Source: Populus alba (lineage: Eukaryota; Streptophyta; Magnoliopsida; Malpighiales; Salicaceae). Taken from it: a stretch of DNA of 64,000 nt. Shown in pieces: positions 9,659 through 18,325 of the stretch. Made by a program: the position numbers and the translations under genes. Where the stretch lies: contig NC_133290.1 of assembly GCF_005239225.2 (NCBI RefSeq), positions 13,772,204 to 13,836,203 of the forward strand. Reading direction: 5' to 3'. Below the pieces are notes generated by a model. It made no database searches, was not told where the DNA came from, and saw only the letters and a list, made by a program, of their open reading frames with translations. The stretch's first letter is position 1. Each line of letters begins with the position of its first letter.

Positions 9659-10267
9659 TCAAGCCCTTCTAAATATAAAAGGAAAGGCGGGACCGTCCAA
9701 GACCAGCAATCTCCTTTCATTCTCAACCACAATACCAGCATCCCCACACAAAGGCTTAGGACAAACTCCGGTGAGACAATTTGGACACCATTGAAAATTG
9801 TAGAGGCCTTGATCATTCTTGACGATGTTGAAGTGCCAAGCATTAGAAGATGGGCTAGGATCCGTTTCAGCCAAGATATACCTCCTCCGTGTCTCTGGAT
9901 TCCGTTCGCCTACCCTCCATGCAGTAGACTGAGCACAAATTGTTACACCAGTGAATGCAACAGTGAAGTCCCTTGTCTCCCTTACAACAGTATCCGCAAC
10001 CCGTGGTGTGAATATGACTGAAGTGCCTCGGGACACAACAGGTGCAAGAGGCTCTTGACCAACAAAGAGCGGACATATTGAACCGTTGTTAAGATTAACA
10101 AGGGTTAAGCCACCGGCAACATCAGTTGCAGCTGGAAGGACGTAGTATTCTACACCACTTCTAAGAGGTTGGCCATCTGCATCAAGCACAGCAGGCCAGG
10201 TTTGAGCCATTGTGGATGTGGCCATGAGTAGCCATATAAAGCTCAAGCTTCCAATCAATCTCAACAT
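9659..10267 (-). CDS. Kunitz-type protease inhibitor D (near-copy of A)
   Basis: Intronless gene of 202 residues. Nine residues differ from gene A: at 20 (Met for Val), 47 (Ala for Val), 115 (Ala for Thr), 117 (Arg for Met), 122 (Arg for Gln), 138 (Ser for Asp), 169-170 (Pro-Lys for His-Thr) and 202 (Ala for Val). Signal peptide, signature VLDADGQPL at 27-35, six cysteines, N61-G-S and the T-P-R-V-A loop are all the same as A. The 3' flank is also shared with A for roughly 150 bp, but homology upstream stops within a few bases of the ATG. The strong TATA box (CTATAAATAG) and upstream DNA are therefore its own. This is a recent duplicate, or a pair kept alike by gene conversion, with a replaced promoter. 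Confidence 0.95.
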   Translation of the reverse strand: MLRLIGSLSFIWLLMATSTMAQTWPAVLDADGQPLRSGVEYYVLPAATDVAGGLTLVNLNNGSICPLFVGQEPLAPVVSRGTSVIFTPRVADTVVRETRDFTVAFTGVTICAQSTAWRVGERNPETRRRYILAETDPSPSSNAWHFNIVKNDQGLYNFQWCPNCLTGVCPKPLCGDAGIVVENERRLLVLDGPAFPFIFRRA

Positions 10268-10376
10268 GGCTGTAACAAGAACAAAGTATATATTTCTGCA
10301 AATTTTTTGAAATTGGGACTCTATGAGGAATTGGGTTTGTGTCTGTGTGTGGTTCTTTAGACCAAGACATGGTGAG

Positions 10377-10386
10377 CTATTTATAG
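10377..10386 (-). promoter_or_regulatory. TATA box of Kunitz gene D
   Basis: CTATAAATAG on the minus strand, about 115 bp before the ATG at 10267. It is the best consensus TATA of the cluster. Confidence 0.7.
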
Positions 10387-10914
10387 TGCATGGTGCTAGC
10401 TGGCGTACCAGATTTCATTGAAAGAAAAAGGAAGTCCAATTGTATTTATCTTTGTGTCGGTATATAATTCACAAGGGACCCGTTTTGGGGGCTGCGCAGG
10501 CATGTTGTTGTCTTAATCTCTTGCAAGAGTACATATAACTGAAGAAGAATATATATGTATAGAGACGTAACGTGAGAGAAAGTTGAAAACATATTAGCTT
10601 TTTGCTACTCTTTGAGCCACTTTACTAGAAGCTTTGAACTATGAAACATTGGGTGTAGTAATTATACATGAAGGGATCGGATCATCTGTTTGAGCAAGCT
10701 ATCAAACGAGGCACACCAGCCCGGATTCACATTTGGATGAAAATACATTCTCAAATTGTATATGCTATTTCGATTGTCAATGGAGGGCTAGTCAAGACAA
10801 TAATACTGCTACTAGCTAGTAATATTTGATGTGAATTCATACATGTGCTTGAATTTTTTATTTTTTTTATAAAAATAGGAATAATCATGCAATGATCATG
10901 TAGAGGATTGCATG

Positions 10915-11100
10915 TGTTAACATAGAATAATATAAATCATATCTTGAAATTTTATCTAACAGTTTAAATTATTAGATTGAGATGATTCTTTGACATGATA
11001 TTAGAGTCTTTATGATCAAGTGGTCACGAGTTTGAATCTCATTATTCTTATTTATTTGATAAAAATTAAATATAAAATATATAAACATAAAATTCATTCG
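10915..11100 (+). mobile_element. Miniature LTR retroelement fragment (5' LTR plus internal)
   Basis: An LTR-like block 10915-10995 starts TGTTAA and ends TTTGACA. It is followed directly by TGATATTAGAGTC, a diverged form of the initiator-tRNA-Met primer-binding site (TGGTATCAGAGCC). The internal part contains GTGGTCACGAGTTTGAATCTC as in the complete copies at 14177 and 42928. I see no 3' LTR, so this copy is truncated. Confidence 0.7.
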
Positions 11101-11584
11101 TTAAAATAAATTTGTAGAGGTAAAAAATAGAAGTATCAAAGAATATGGCTACAGGTATAAGCTGGGAAAATTGGATTTGATTCTGCATATATCATGGACC
11201 AGCTGATTCTTACGCATACATCATGGAGCTCTTGTCTATATACTCTCTCTCTCTCTTTTTTTTTTTTTAATATCTAGTAAATTCTAGTCATTACCATGTA
11301 AATATTTGACCCATATCCTTCAGTATCTCTTTCCTTCTTTAGCCCCTAATCAAGGGCACGAATTCAGCTTGTAACTTGGAGAAAACACACATACACACAC
11401 GCTATAATGAATAGAGACGAGAGACATGCTTTGCTAGTAGTGATGGATTTAAAAGTACAAGACAGTGATGTAAATCTTAAGTTCAAAAGAATTTTGTTAA
11501 GGAGAGTGTGGAAGAATAAATTTACATAAATCATTCTTATAATTCAGCCAATTGAAAAAACAAAAATCCTGAAAACCCTAGGAC

Positions 11585-12400
11585 ATGACCATCTTTCTAA
11601 TTGATTGACAAGAAGGCTAATTTATTTATTACATCAGTCGTTGGGGTACAAAGAAATAATTAACCCCAAGATATCTAACTCTTTCAACTTTGTTGTTCAA
11701 AGCAGGCCCACAATTTGAACGAAATTTGGTCTTATATAATTAATTTCAAACAAATGTGAGGATATTCTTTGACAAAGACAACCTGGTCTTATCCAATTAG
11801 TCACGTTAGGTAATCCATCAAACTGCAGCAACAATTTACAGCTATAAACATCTGAATTTGTTTTTTTTTTTGTAAAGAATCTGATCAAGTTTTAATTATG
11901 GTAAAAGGAAAAATTAACAACGAGGAAGAAGATGGCTACAGAGGTATAAAATGAGAACAACATCATGCAAAATAACTTCAAAGACACGCAGACGATTTTG
12001 CTCATTTATTGATAAGAGATGATCAGTCGTTAATTGGGATAAAAAATAGATCATAATTAACAAAACAAATTCCAAGTTTTCTTGGTTTTTTTATTATTAT
12101 ATATAGCAGAGGTTCAAACTCAAGATTTTTTAAGAAAAATGAAACTCTAATACTAGTGAGCTACAATTTATTGACTTCAGCCTTTATTGTTGAAGGAAGA
12201 ACGAAATTCAATATTATGATCAAATTTCTAGATAGACTTTGCCACAATTTAAGTAATTAATTATCCCAAGTCCCCAAGTGTTCAAGAACCTCTCATCTTC
12301 TCCATTGATTCTTGTAATTAATTTCAACAAAATGTAATGATATTCTTTGGTAAAGATAGATTCGGTCTTATCCAATTAATCACGTATGCGATGCAGCGTA
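11585..12400. repeat. Diverged direct duplication in the Kunitz intergenic region
   Basis: Words at about 11585-11830 recur in the same order at about 11985-12395: CAGTCGTT...GGG, then GATATTCTTTG, then GGTCTTATCCAATTA. The second copy carries about 180 extra bases (about 12060-12240), which may be a small insertion. Homology is imperfect, so the duplication is old. No gene lies inside it. Confidence 0.55.
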
Positions 12401-12793
12401 AGGGCCATGTAACCCTCCCAGGATGGTTTCATATTTGATAGACAAATTTGAGAATAGTGCAAGATTAGTTGTGGGAGCTCGAAAACATCTAAAGACAACC
12501 TATTGTTTATGTGTATATAAAAAAAAAAAAAAATTAAAATTCCTGCATTTTGAGAGAGAGTCTACATGTAGAATTACTGAGATATTATTCCTTTTGTCTA
12601 TGTAATTGTCCGGTGTTATAAATCTTAAGATTAATTCCCATGCATTGAACCAATTAATCTCCGTAGCTCAGTCAAAGGGCACCATTCGTGCCAAAAATCA
12701 TGAAACATTGTTTAATACATAATGATGATGATCTTGTGATTGAGGAACAACAGCCAAGAAAGACATCCAAAGTGTGAGTAAATCATATAAACG

Positions 12794-12807
12794 ATCTCCA
12801 TTTATTT
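12794..12807 (-). promoter_or_regulatory. Conserved Kunitz 3' UTR element, pseudogene copy
   Basis: AAATAAATGGAGAT on the minus strand, just beyond the end of the broken Kunitz copy. It is identical to the element after the four intact genes. Confidence 0.55.
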
Positions 12808-13046
12808 AGTTTTACAATTACAAATTAATGTCACCTATATATTTACCATGGAGATTAGCTTAAGCCCTTCAAAATATAAAAGGGAATGCAGGACCATCTA
12901 AGGCCAAGAACCTGGTTCCATTTTTGAACCAAAATACTAGCAGACCCGCATCTTGGACAAAATGGAGACCGGGTACAGACACCAGTTATTTGATCCCTTG
13001 TAATTTCAAAGTAGTCTGCTTCACCTGATCTATTCACAATAAATCT

Positions 13047-13874
13047 TCGCTGGCCGGGAAAGCCTGGTCCCTCAGGTATAGGTGGTGTTTCGTGAAATTA
13101 TTATGGAATTCTTCTTGGTATCTTCTCGTTGTCGGCTGGTATTTTAGAATCCAAATTAAAACTATTGAAATCTCAGCCTTTAACTCTCTCTTGCATCACT
13201 AGCATATTATTATTGAATCTGACTCTGCTAATGTCATTAGTGGATGAATAATCCAGATCTTCAGCCAGAGATTGGCTCTATGCTTTGGCTCAATCACTTT
13301 CATTTATTCTTGTTGTGAGTCTAATCATATGGCAGATCACCTGGCTAAACAAGGAGTGCGCAAAACAAGTGAATTTGTTGCTTGGATTTGAGACAGCCAG
13401 ATGTTTTTGGCCCTTCCTTTGCTTATTTTGTGCTTGAGGTTCCTGGTGGTGATGGTTTATTTTGCCAGGTGTTGAAGGTTGAATTCTAGAGAGGCCATGG
13501 CTGGTTCTAGCTTGTGGTAAGGAGTGGTCTGGTTCTTCACCGTACCATTCGTTCTCTTCCATTTTATTCTTGGCAAATCAGAGAAGGTCTAAGGAGGAGA
13601 TGATGTTTCTTGATGATAGTGGCTTGGTCTGAAGATCTCTTTTGATATGGAAAAGATGATGATAGATGGAAAGATATAGTAATATTTTAAATCAGAATCG
13701 AGATAGTTTTTTGGTTTTATGGAATTATCCCTTGGATTTTTAGCCTGGTAGCTTAGCTTGTATGAAGACAAAGCTGCATCCTTTGGTTGTTGCTCTGTTT
13801 TGTGGTTTCTTGGTCCTTTTCCCTTTTACTTCTGTTAAATTTGCTATACTCCAAGTAGTATATCGAAAAAAAAA
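13047..13874 (+). mobile_element. 5'-truncated LINE (L1-type) insertion
   Basis: An 828-bp insertion is flanked by the perfect 13-bp direct repeat TCACAATAAATCT (13034-13046 and 13875-13887) and ends in an A tract (about 13866-13874). Plus-strand conceptual translation, broken by stops and frameshifts, gives the C-terminal RNase H-like region of plant LINE ORF2. It includes G-K-P-G-P-S-G-I-G-G near 13055-13085, E-S-D-S-A-N-V-I-S near 13216 and N-H-M-A-D-H-L-A-K-Q-G near 13325-13360, followed by a 3' UTR. Truncation at the 5' end, the A tail and the target duplication are the hallmarks of target-primed reverse transcription. It is dead on arrival. Confidence 0.85.
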
Positions 13875-14176
13875 TCACAATAAATCTCCTTGAGGTCTCT
13901 GAATCTTCCTCGCGGCTTATACTCCAAGTAGAATTTTGGACAAAAGTTGACGAAGCTGAAAATGTAACAGTACTGAACTCTGTGCCTTCACTGATGATAG
14001 TCTCTTCAGGATTTCTGGGCGCGAAGATCACGGCCAGGCCTCGAGACACAACAGCTGCAAGAGGTTCTTGACCAACATAAAATGGACGAGTTCCACTGCG
14101 ATCCACCGAAGGTAAACCACTAGCGCGCGGCTGGTAGTACATATACAGTATTCTACACCAATTTTAAAAGGTTGTT

Positions 14177-14470
14177 TGTTAGAGAATAATATAAATCATA
14201 TCATGAACCTCATCTAATAGCTTAAGTTATTGGGTTGAAATGATTCTTTGATATAGTATTAGAGCCTTGATAACCAAACGGTCATGAGTTCGAATCTCAT
14301 CATTTCTATTTATTTAATAAAAAAATTAAGTACAAGGGAAAAACGAGTTTGTGCAAGTTTCAAGTTTAAAAAGGTTTTAATTTGAGGGGGTGTGTTAGAG
14401 AATAACATAAATCATATCTTAAAACCTCACCTAATAGCTTAAACTATTGAGTTGAGATGATTTTTTGATA
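14177..14470 (+). mobile_element. Complete miniature LTR retroelement (TRIM/SMART-like)
   Basis: The 5' LTR (14177-14253, 77 bp) begins TGTTAGAGAATAA and ends TTTGATA. It is followed by TAGTATTAGAGCC, matching the initiator-tRNA-Met primer-binding site at most positions. The internal region is only about 140 bp and has no coding capacity. A purine tract TTTGAGGGGG (14381-14390) precedes the 3' LTR (14393-14470, 78 bp), which is similar to the 5' LTR. The total is about 294 bp. The element interrupts the Kunitz pseudogene between its signal-peptide region and its central region. I could not see a clear 5-bp target duplication. The size fits the smallest plant non-autonomous LTR elements. Confidence 0.82.
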
Positions 14471-15199
14471 TCGCTCATGTACATCAAGAACATGTCTCCA
14501 TTGTTAGGAGCCAGATGAAGCACAAACTTTGAATCAACCTCAACATGATGTGAAGATGGATTTATGATGTGAAACGATGGAGACAAGAGAGAAAAAACTT
14601 GCAAATTACTTAAGTTAGACAGTTAGCTAATCTGATGTTATGACAATGTGAAATGGGGTTTTGGATTTGATATCCTCTTATTGATTCTTACTTATACCTA
14701 ATTATGCATATACAACAGTAAAGTTGAAATTACAGTTGAATTTATGAGTAGAAGTAATGTGAGAGCTAGAAGATCAGAGATTTTCTTAACCAACATGGTA
14801 CTATATTCTATTCAACTTTTAGACATCTAGATTTAATTTTTAGATAATCAATCTGTATCTAAATTAGTTTATTTAAAATAATATTTTCTTTATTTAATTA
14901 TAAGTTTTTATTTGTGCGTGTTTTAATAATATAATGTAAATCAACTATTTAACGTACATTTCATATAGCGGGTCAAATAAATTATTTTAACAAAAAAAAA
15001 TATATGTATTTTTAATGTATCTTTAAGCCTCAATTATAAATCTTAAAATTAAATAATATTACGAGTATGTTTCATTACATTTATCATAAGCTTAATCAAG
15101 AAATATTAAGATGTTATTTATATAAAATAAAATAAATCTTAAAATATATAAATCAACAAGAAAGAGAGCTTCAAATGGCAACAAAATTTTAAAATGAAA

Positions 15200-15201
<2 letters not shown>

Positions 15202-15262
<61 letters not shown>
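15202..15262. repeat. (AT)n microsatellite, 61 bp
   Basis: About 30 uninterrupted AT dinucleotides; likely polymorphic. Confidence 0.95.
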
Positions 15263-15264
<2 letters not shown>

Positions 15265-15934
15265 TAAAAGATAGGTGAATATGGTATTTAACTTCAACTT
15301 TTCCCTGCCTGATGCATGTATTTTATTTTTTTATCTTCCAAGTCATTGTTTCTTACAAAAAAAATAAATAATTTTTATTTTTAAGAATAAATTTTATTTA
15401 TATAAAATATAAAGAAAATTATAGATGAAAAGAACTTAATCGAGAAATATTTCGAGAAGCTTTCACATGTAAAAAAACCACGTCAAAATCAATTGGGATT
15501 TTGTATTGGGTCCACCATGATGCACATTGAGCCGCTTTAATTGATAAATAAATAAATTACCCAAAACATATTAATAATAAAATAAAATAAAACATTTTCA
15601 AGCAGAATGTAAACGCATTATTATCATCACGACAGCCACTCTCTTATTAGCTAACAGCAGAGGCTTTCAAAAGGTAATGAAGAGATTCGAATTTTGGGCC
15701 ACATGTTTGCTTCGTTAGTGCATGCTACCGCCAAGCAGATTTCTATAATCCACATATTTTAAGATTTAACAGTGGTAAATAATCTGGTAGTGATTATTTT
15801 TTATTTACAAATATATTAAATATTATATTTTTAAAAATTTATTTTTTAATATTAACATATTAAAACCCTAAAAAAAATATATTTTTAAGTTTTAAGCATT
15901 AGGCTTTGCTTGTTGATTTTGGTTGGTCCATCCT

Positions 15935-16135
15935 ATTTATTTTTGCGTTCTAAAAACACTTTTGAAAAAATTTTAAATTTTTTTATTTACTTTAAATTAA
16001 TATTTTTTTTATATTTTTAGATTATTTTGATATACTATTATCAAAAATAAATTTTTTAAAATAAAAAAATATATTATTTTAATATATTTTTAAATAAAAA
16101 TATTTTAAAAATAACCGCATCTACATCAAACCAGC
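15935..16135. repeat. AT-rich MITE-like dispersed repeat
   Basis: One of a family of blocks about 150-200 bp long built from TTTAAAATATTTTTTATTT and its complement, with words such as ATTAAAATAATTT. Relatives are at about 16815-16930, 24310-24480, 32600-33180, 33240-33420, 41330-41525, 43660-43815, 46675-46870 and 60240-60410. The strong self-complementarity suggests foldback/MITE origin. Confidence 0.5.
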
Positions 16136-17215
16136 TTTCCTGATTTTACTTTTGCTCTGCCTGCCGTGGGATTTAAGGTTCGGCTAATGAGTGTTATATG
16201 CCATTAAAGCATGCTTAACGTAAGAATTAATATTATCCTAAGTTCATTAGACCAAAGCTCTGGCCCAAGGTGGGATATATAACACACTCATAAGTTACAA
16301 GTCTCCGCTTTTCGAAGGAAAGAAAAAAAAAAATCACCATCAGATACATTATTGGAAATCTCAATTTTGATAATTATCTATATATTTACAAGTTCTTGAT
16401 ATATATATTATTATTAAATATACATGTGTGTGTTCTATTTTTAAAATATAAAATACATATATCTTCTATATAAACTTCTGTACATATATATATATATATA
16501 GTTAAAATAATGAAAAACGTATAACTAGATAAAATATACGTAATCATATACTTGTTGTAGCGATGTATTTTTCGTTATTTACACACTCTTGTGTTAAAAA
16601 AATAAATAGAAGTTTCCCATGAAAATAACGGTACATATTTGTGAATACTTTTATTATTTCTACTTCATGGCTATATATGGTAGAAAGTAATAACATTAAA
16701 ATTGTGATAAAAACAACGACAAATTAATCACATGGCGAAAGAAAAGAGTTATAGACTTAAATAAACTGATTAGTAATTAAAAGTTGGTGAGGAATAAATC
16801 TTTATTCAGAGTGTTTGAAAGTATAGAATTAGTTGTTTTTTAAAATAATATATTTTTTAAATTTATTTTTTATATAATACATTAAATTAATCTAAAAATA
16901 TATTTAAAATTTTAAAAATTTGAATTTTAGTTAACCTCCCCAGGGCTAAATCGTGTAAGCTATGATAGAAAAAAGAAAATTACACAAAAGAATAGTCAAA
17001 GGAAAGGGAAAGGCCAATAATCTATTATCCACCATGCTCCTGTCAAATCAAGGCGGCTGCAAGCAACCTTCAACTTGTGCTCTAACTTGCATCATCTCTC
17101 TTCCAAACCAAACCCATTCAATCTTTTTCACTTTGTATCTTCCCATCCTCTCTTGATGCTCCTCTCTTTCTCTCTCCAAAACCAAGCTCAAAGTTCTGTC
17201 TCGCCTTGATCTTTA

Positions 17216-18325
17216 ATGGCTCTGCAATTCAGAAGGTTGTTGTTCGCGACTTACGATGACTGTGTCCTATCATGTCAAGCAAAAAATTACACAGAAAGCT
17301 GTAACTCAGAATGTTCAGATTTATTTGGTGTCGACTACTCACCACAGAAAAAGCTTGGCAAGATTGCATTGGCAATGATTGTGTTATCAGTTATAACTAG
17401 TGTTCTTGCTGCTTGTTATGCTATCTATGCCAAGTTCATAAGACCAAGAAGAAGGAGATCAACACAGCGAGAAGATGAAGCAGAAGCAGAAATAATTGAG
17501 ACCCGTGATCAGTTTGCGGATGAAGAGGAAGGTCGTGTAGTTGACCATCCAATATGGTACATCAGGACAGTAGGGTTACAACCATCTGTTATTGGTTCTA
17601 TCAGAGTTTTCAAGTATAAAAGTGGTGATGGTCTTGTTGAAGGTACTGAATGTTCTATTTGCTTGAGTGAGTTTCACGATGATGAGAATCTTAGGTTATT
17701 ACCGAAGTGTAGCCATGCTTTTCATATCCCATGTATTGATACTTGGCTTAGATCCCATACTAATTGCCCTTTGTGTCGAGCTCCTATAGTCACCAACACA
17801 GCCATAGCAACATCATCACAGGCTAATCTTGATGATACAAGTACTGGAGAAGAAACCAGGATTGAAGTTTTGGAAGAGGATCAAGAAACTGGTAGAGAGA
17901 TGGAAGGTAGAGATGGAGGAGTGAGGGTTGTAACAGAGGAGGAAAGTGAATTACAGAGTGAGAATTTGAATGAGGAGGAGGAGGAGGAGGAGGAGGAGGA
18001 TGGGATACAGCCACTGAGAAGATCAGTTTCTTTAGATTCTTTGTCAGCTTTCAAGATAATTCAGGCTCTTGCTAATGTTCATCCTGCAGTGGTATCTGAT
18101 AGGAATTCAGGTGCCAGGAGGGCTGGCGGGGGGAATGGATCCAGTGGAGAAATTGTTCAAAACAGAGGTGGCGGAAATCAGAACTTGATAAAATTCATGG
18201 CTACTTCTTCTTTTGGGAGGTCTTTTCAAATAGGCTCAAGTTCATTGAAGAGGTCAATTTCTTGTAGTGGGAAATTTTTCTTGTCAAGACCTCGCCGGAA
18301 CCGGAATTCAGGTCTTCCTTCATGA
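17216..18325 (+). CDS. ATL-family RING-H2 E3 ubiquitin ligase
   Basis: Intronless gene of 369 residues, as usual for ATL genes. A Cys-rich N-terminal segment (about 13-35) is followed by one membrane helix at about 49-73 and a basic stop-transfer stretch (RPRRRR, 76-81). A G-L-Q-P-S motif at 120-124 corresponds to the ATL G-L-D signature. A canonical RING-H2 follows: C146, C149, C165, H167, H170, C173, C184, C187, with the conserved Trp177 and Pro185. The tail (190-369) is long and acidic, with a Glu run encoded by GAG repeats near 17976-18000, then Ser/Gly-rich and basic. The domain order is closest to the ATL51/52/54 type. These act as membrane-anchored E3 ligases with UBC4/5-type E2s, often in defence or wall-related responses; the substrate here is unknown. 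A CT-rich leader precedes the ATG. Confidence 0.93.
   Translation: MALQFRRLLFATYDDCVLSCQAKNYTESCNSECSDLFGVDYSPQKKLGKIALAMIVLSVITSVLAACYAIYAKFIRPRRRRSTQREDEAEAEIIETRDQFADEEEGRVVDHPIWYIRTVGLQPSVIGSIRVFKYKSGDGLVEGTECSICLSEFHDDENLRLLPKCSHAFHIPCIDTWLRSHTNCPLCRAPIVTNTAIATSSQANLDDTSTGEETRIEVLEEDQETGREMEGRDGGVRVVTEEESELQSENLNEEEEEEEEEDGIQPLRRSVSLDSLSAFKIIQALANVHPAVVSDRNSGARRAGGGNGSSGEIVQNRGGGNQNLIKFMATSSFGRSFQIGSSSLKRSISCSGKFFLSRPRRNRNSGLPS

Larger units (their letters stand above)
12855..14546 (-). pseudogene. Kunitz inhibitor pseudogene split by two retroelements
   Basis: Three pieces in order on the minus strand reconstruct a fifth Kunitz copy. Piece one, 14546-14471, is the ATG region with a decayed signal peptide. 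Piece two, about 14176-13875, is the central part with a recognisable F-Y-V-G-Q-E-P motif, P-R-N-P-E-E-T loop and R-R-F-I-V. Piece three, 13046-12855, is the C-terminal part. A miniature LTR element sits between the first two and a truncated LINE between the last two. Besides the insertions, the cysteine expected in the T-I-C motif is Phe (S-T-F-V-Q), and the C-terminal piece changes frame near the position of N-G-T-R. It is not functional. The 3' UTR element is still intact, so loss of function may be fairly recent. Confidence 0.88.
14547..16960. other. Intergenic, repeat-rich and AT-rich
   Basis: No gene is supported. It includes a 61-bp AT microsatellite, an AT-rich MITE-like block at about 15935-16135, a second one at about 16815-16930, and scattered TA runs (about 16480-16500). 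Confidence 0.6.

Noticed and set aside
17823..18014. Proline-rich open frame antisense to the ATL gene
   Set aside because: Mirror of the GAG repeat coding the Glu run; no independent support.
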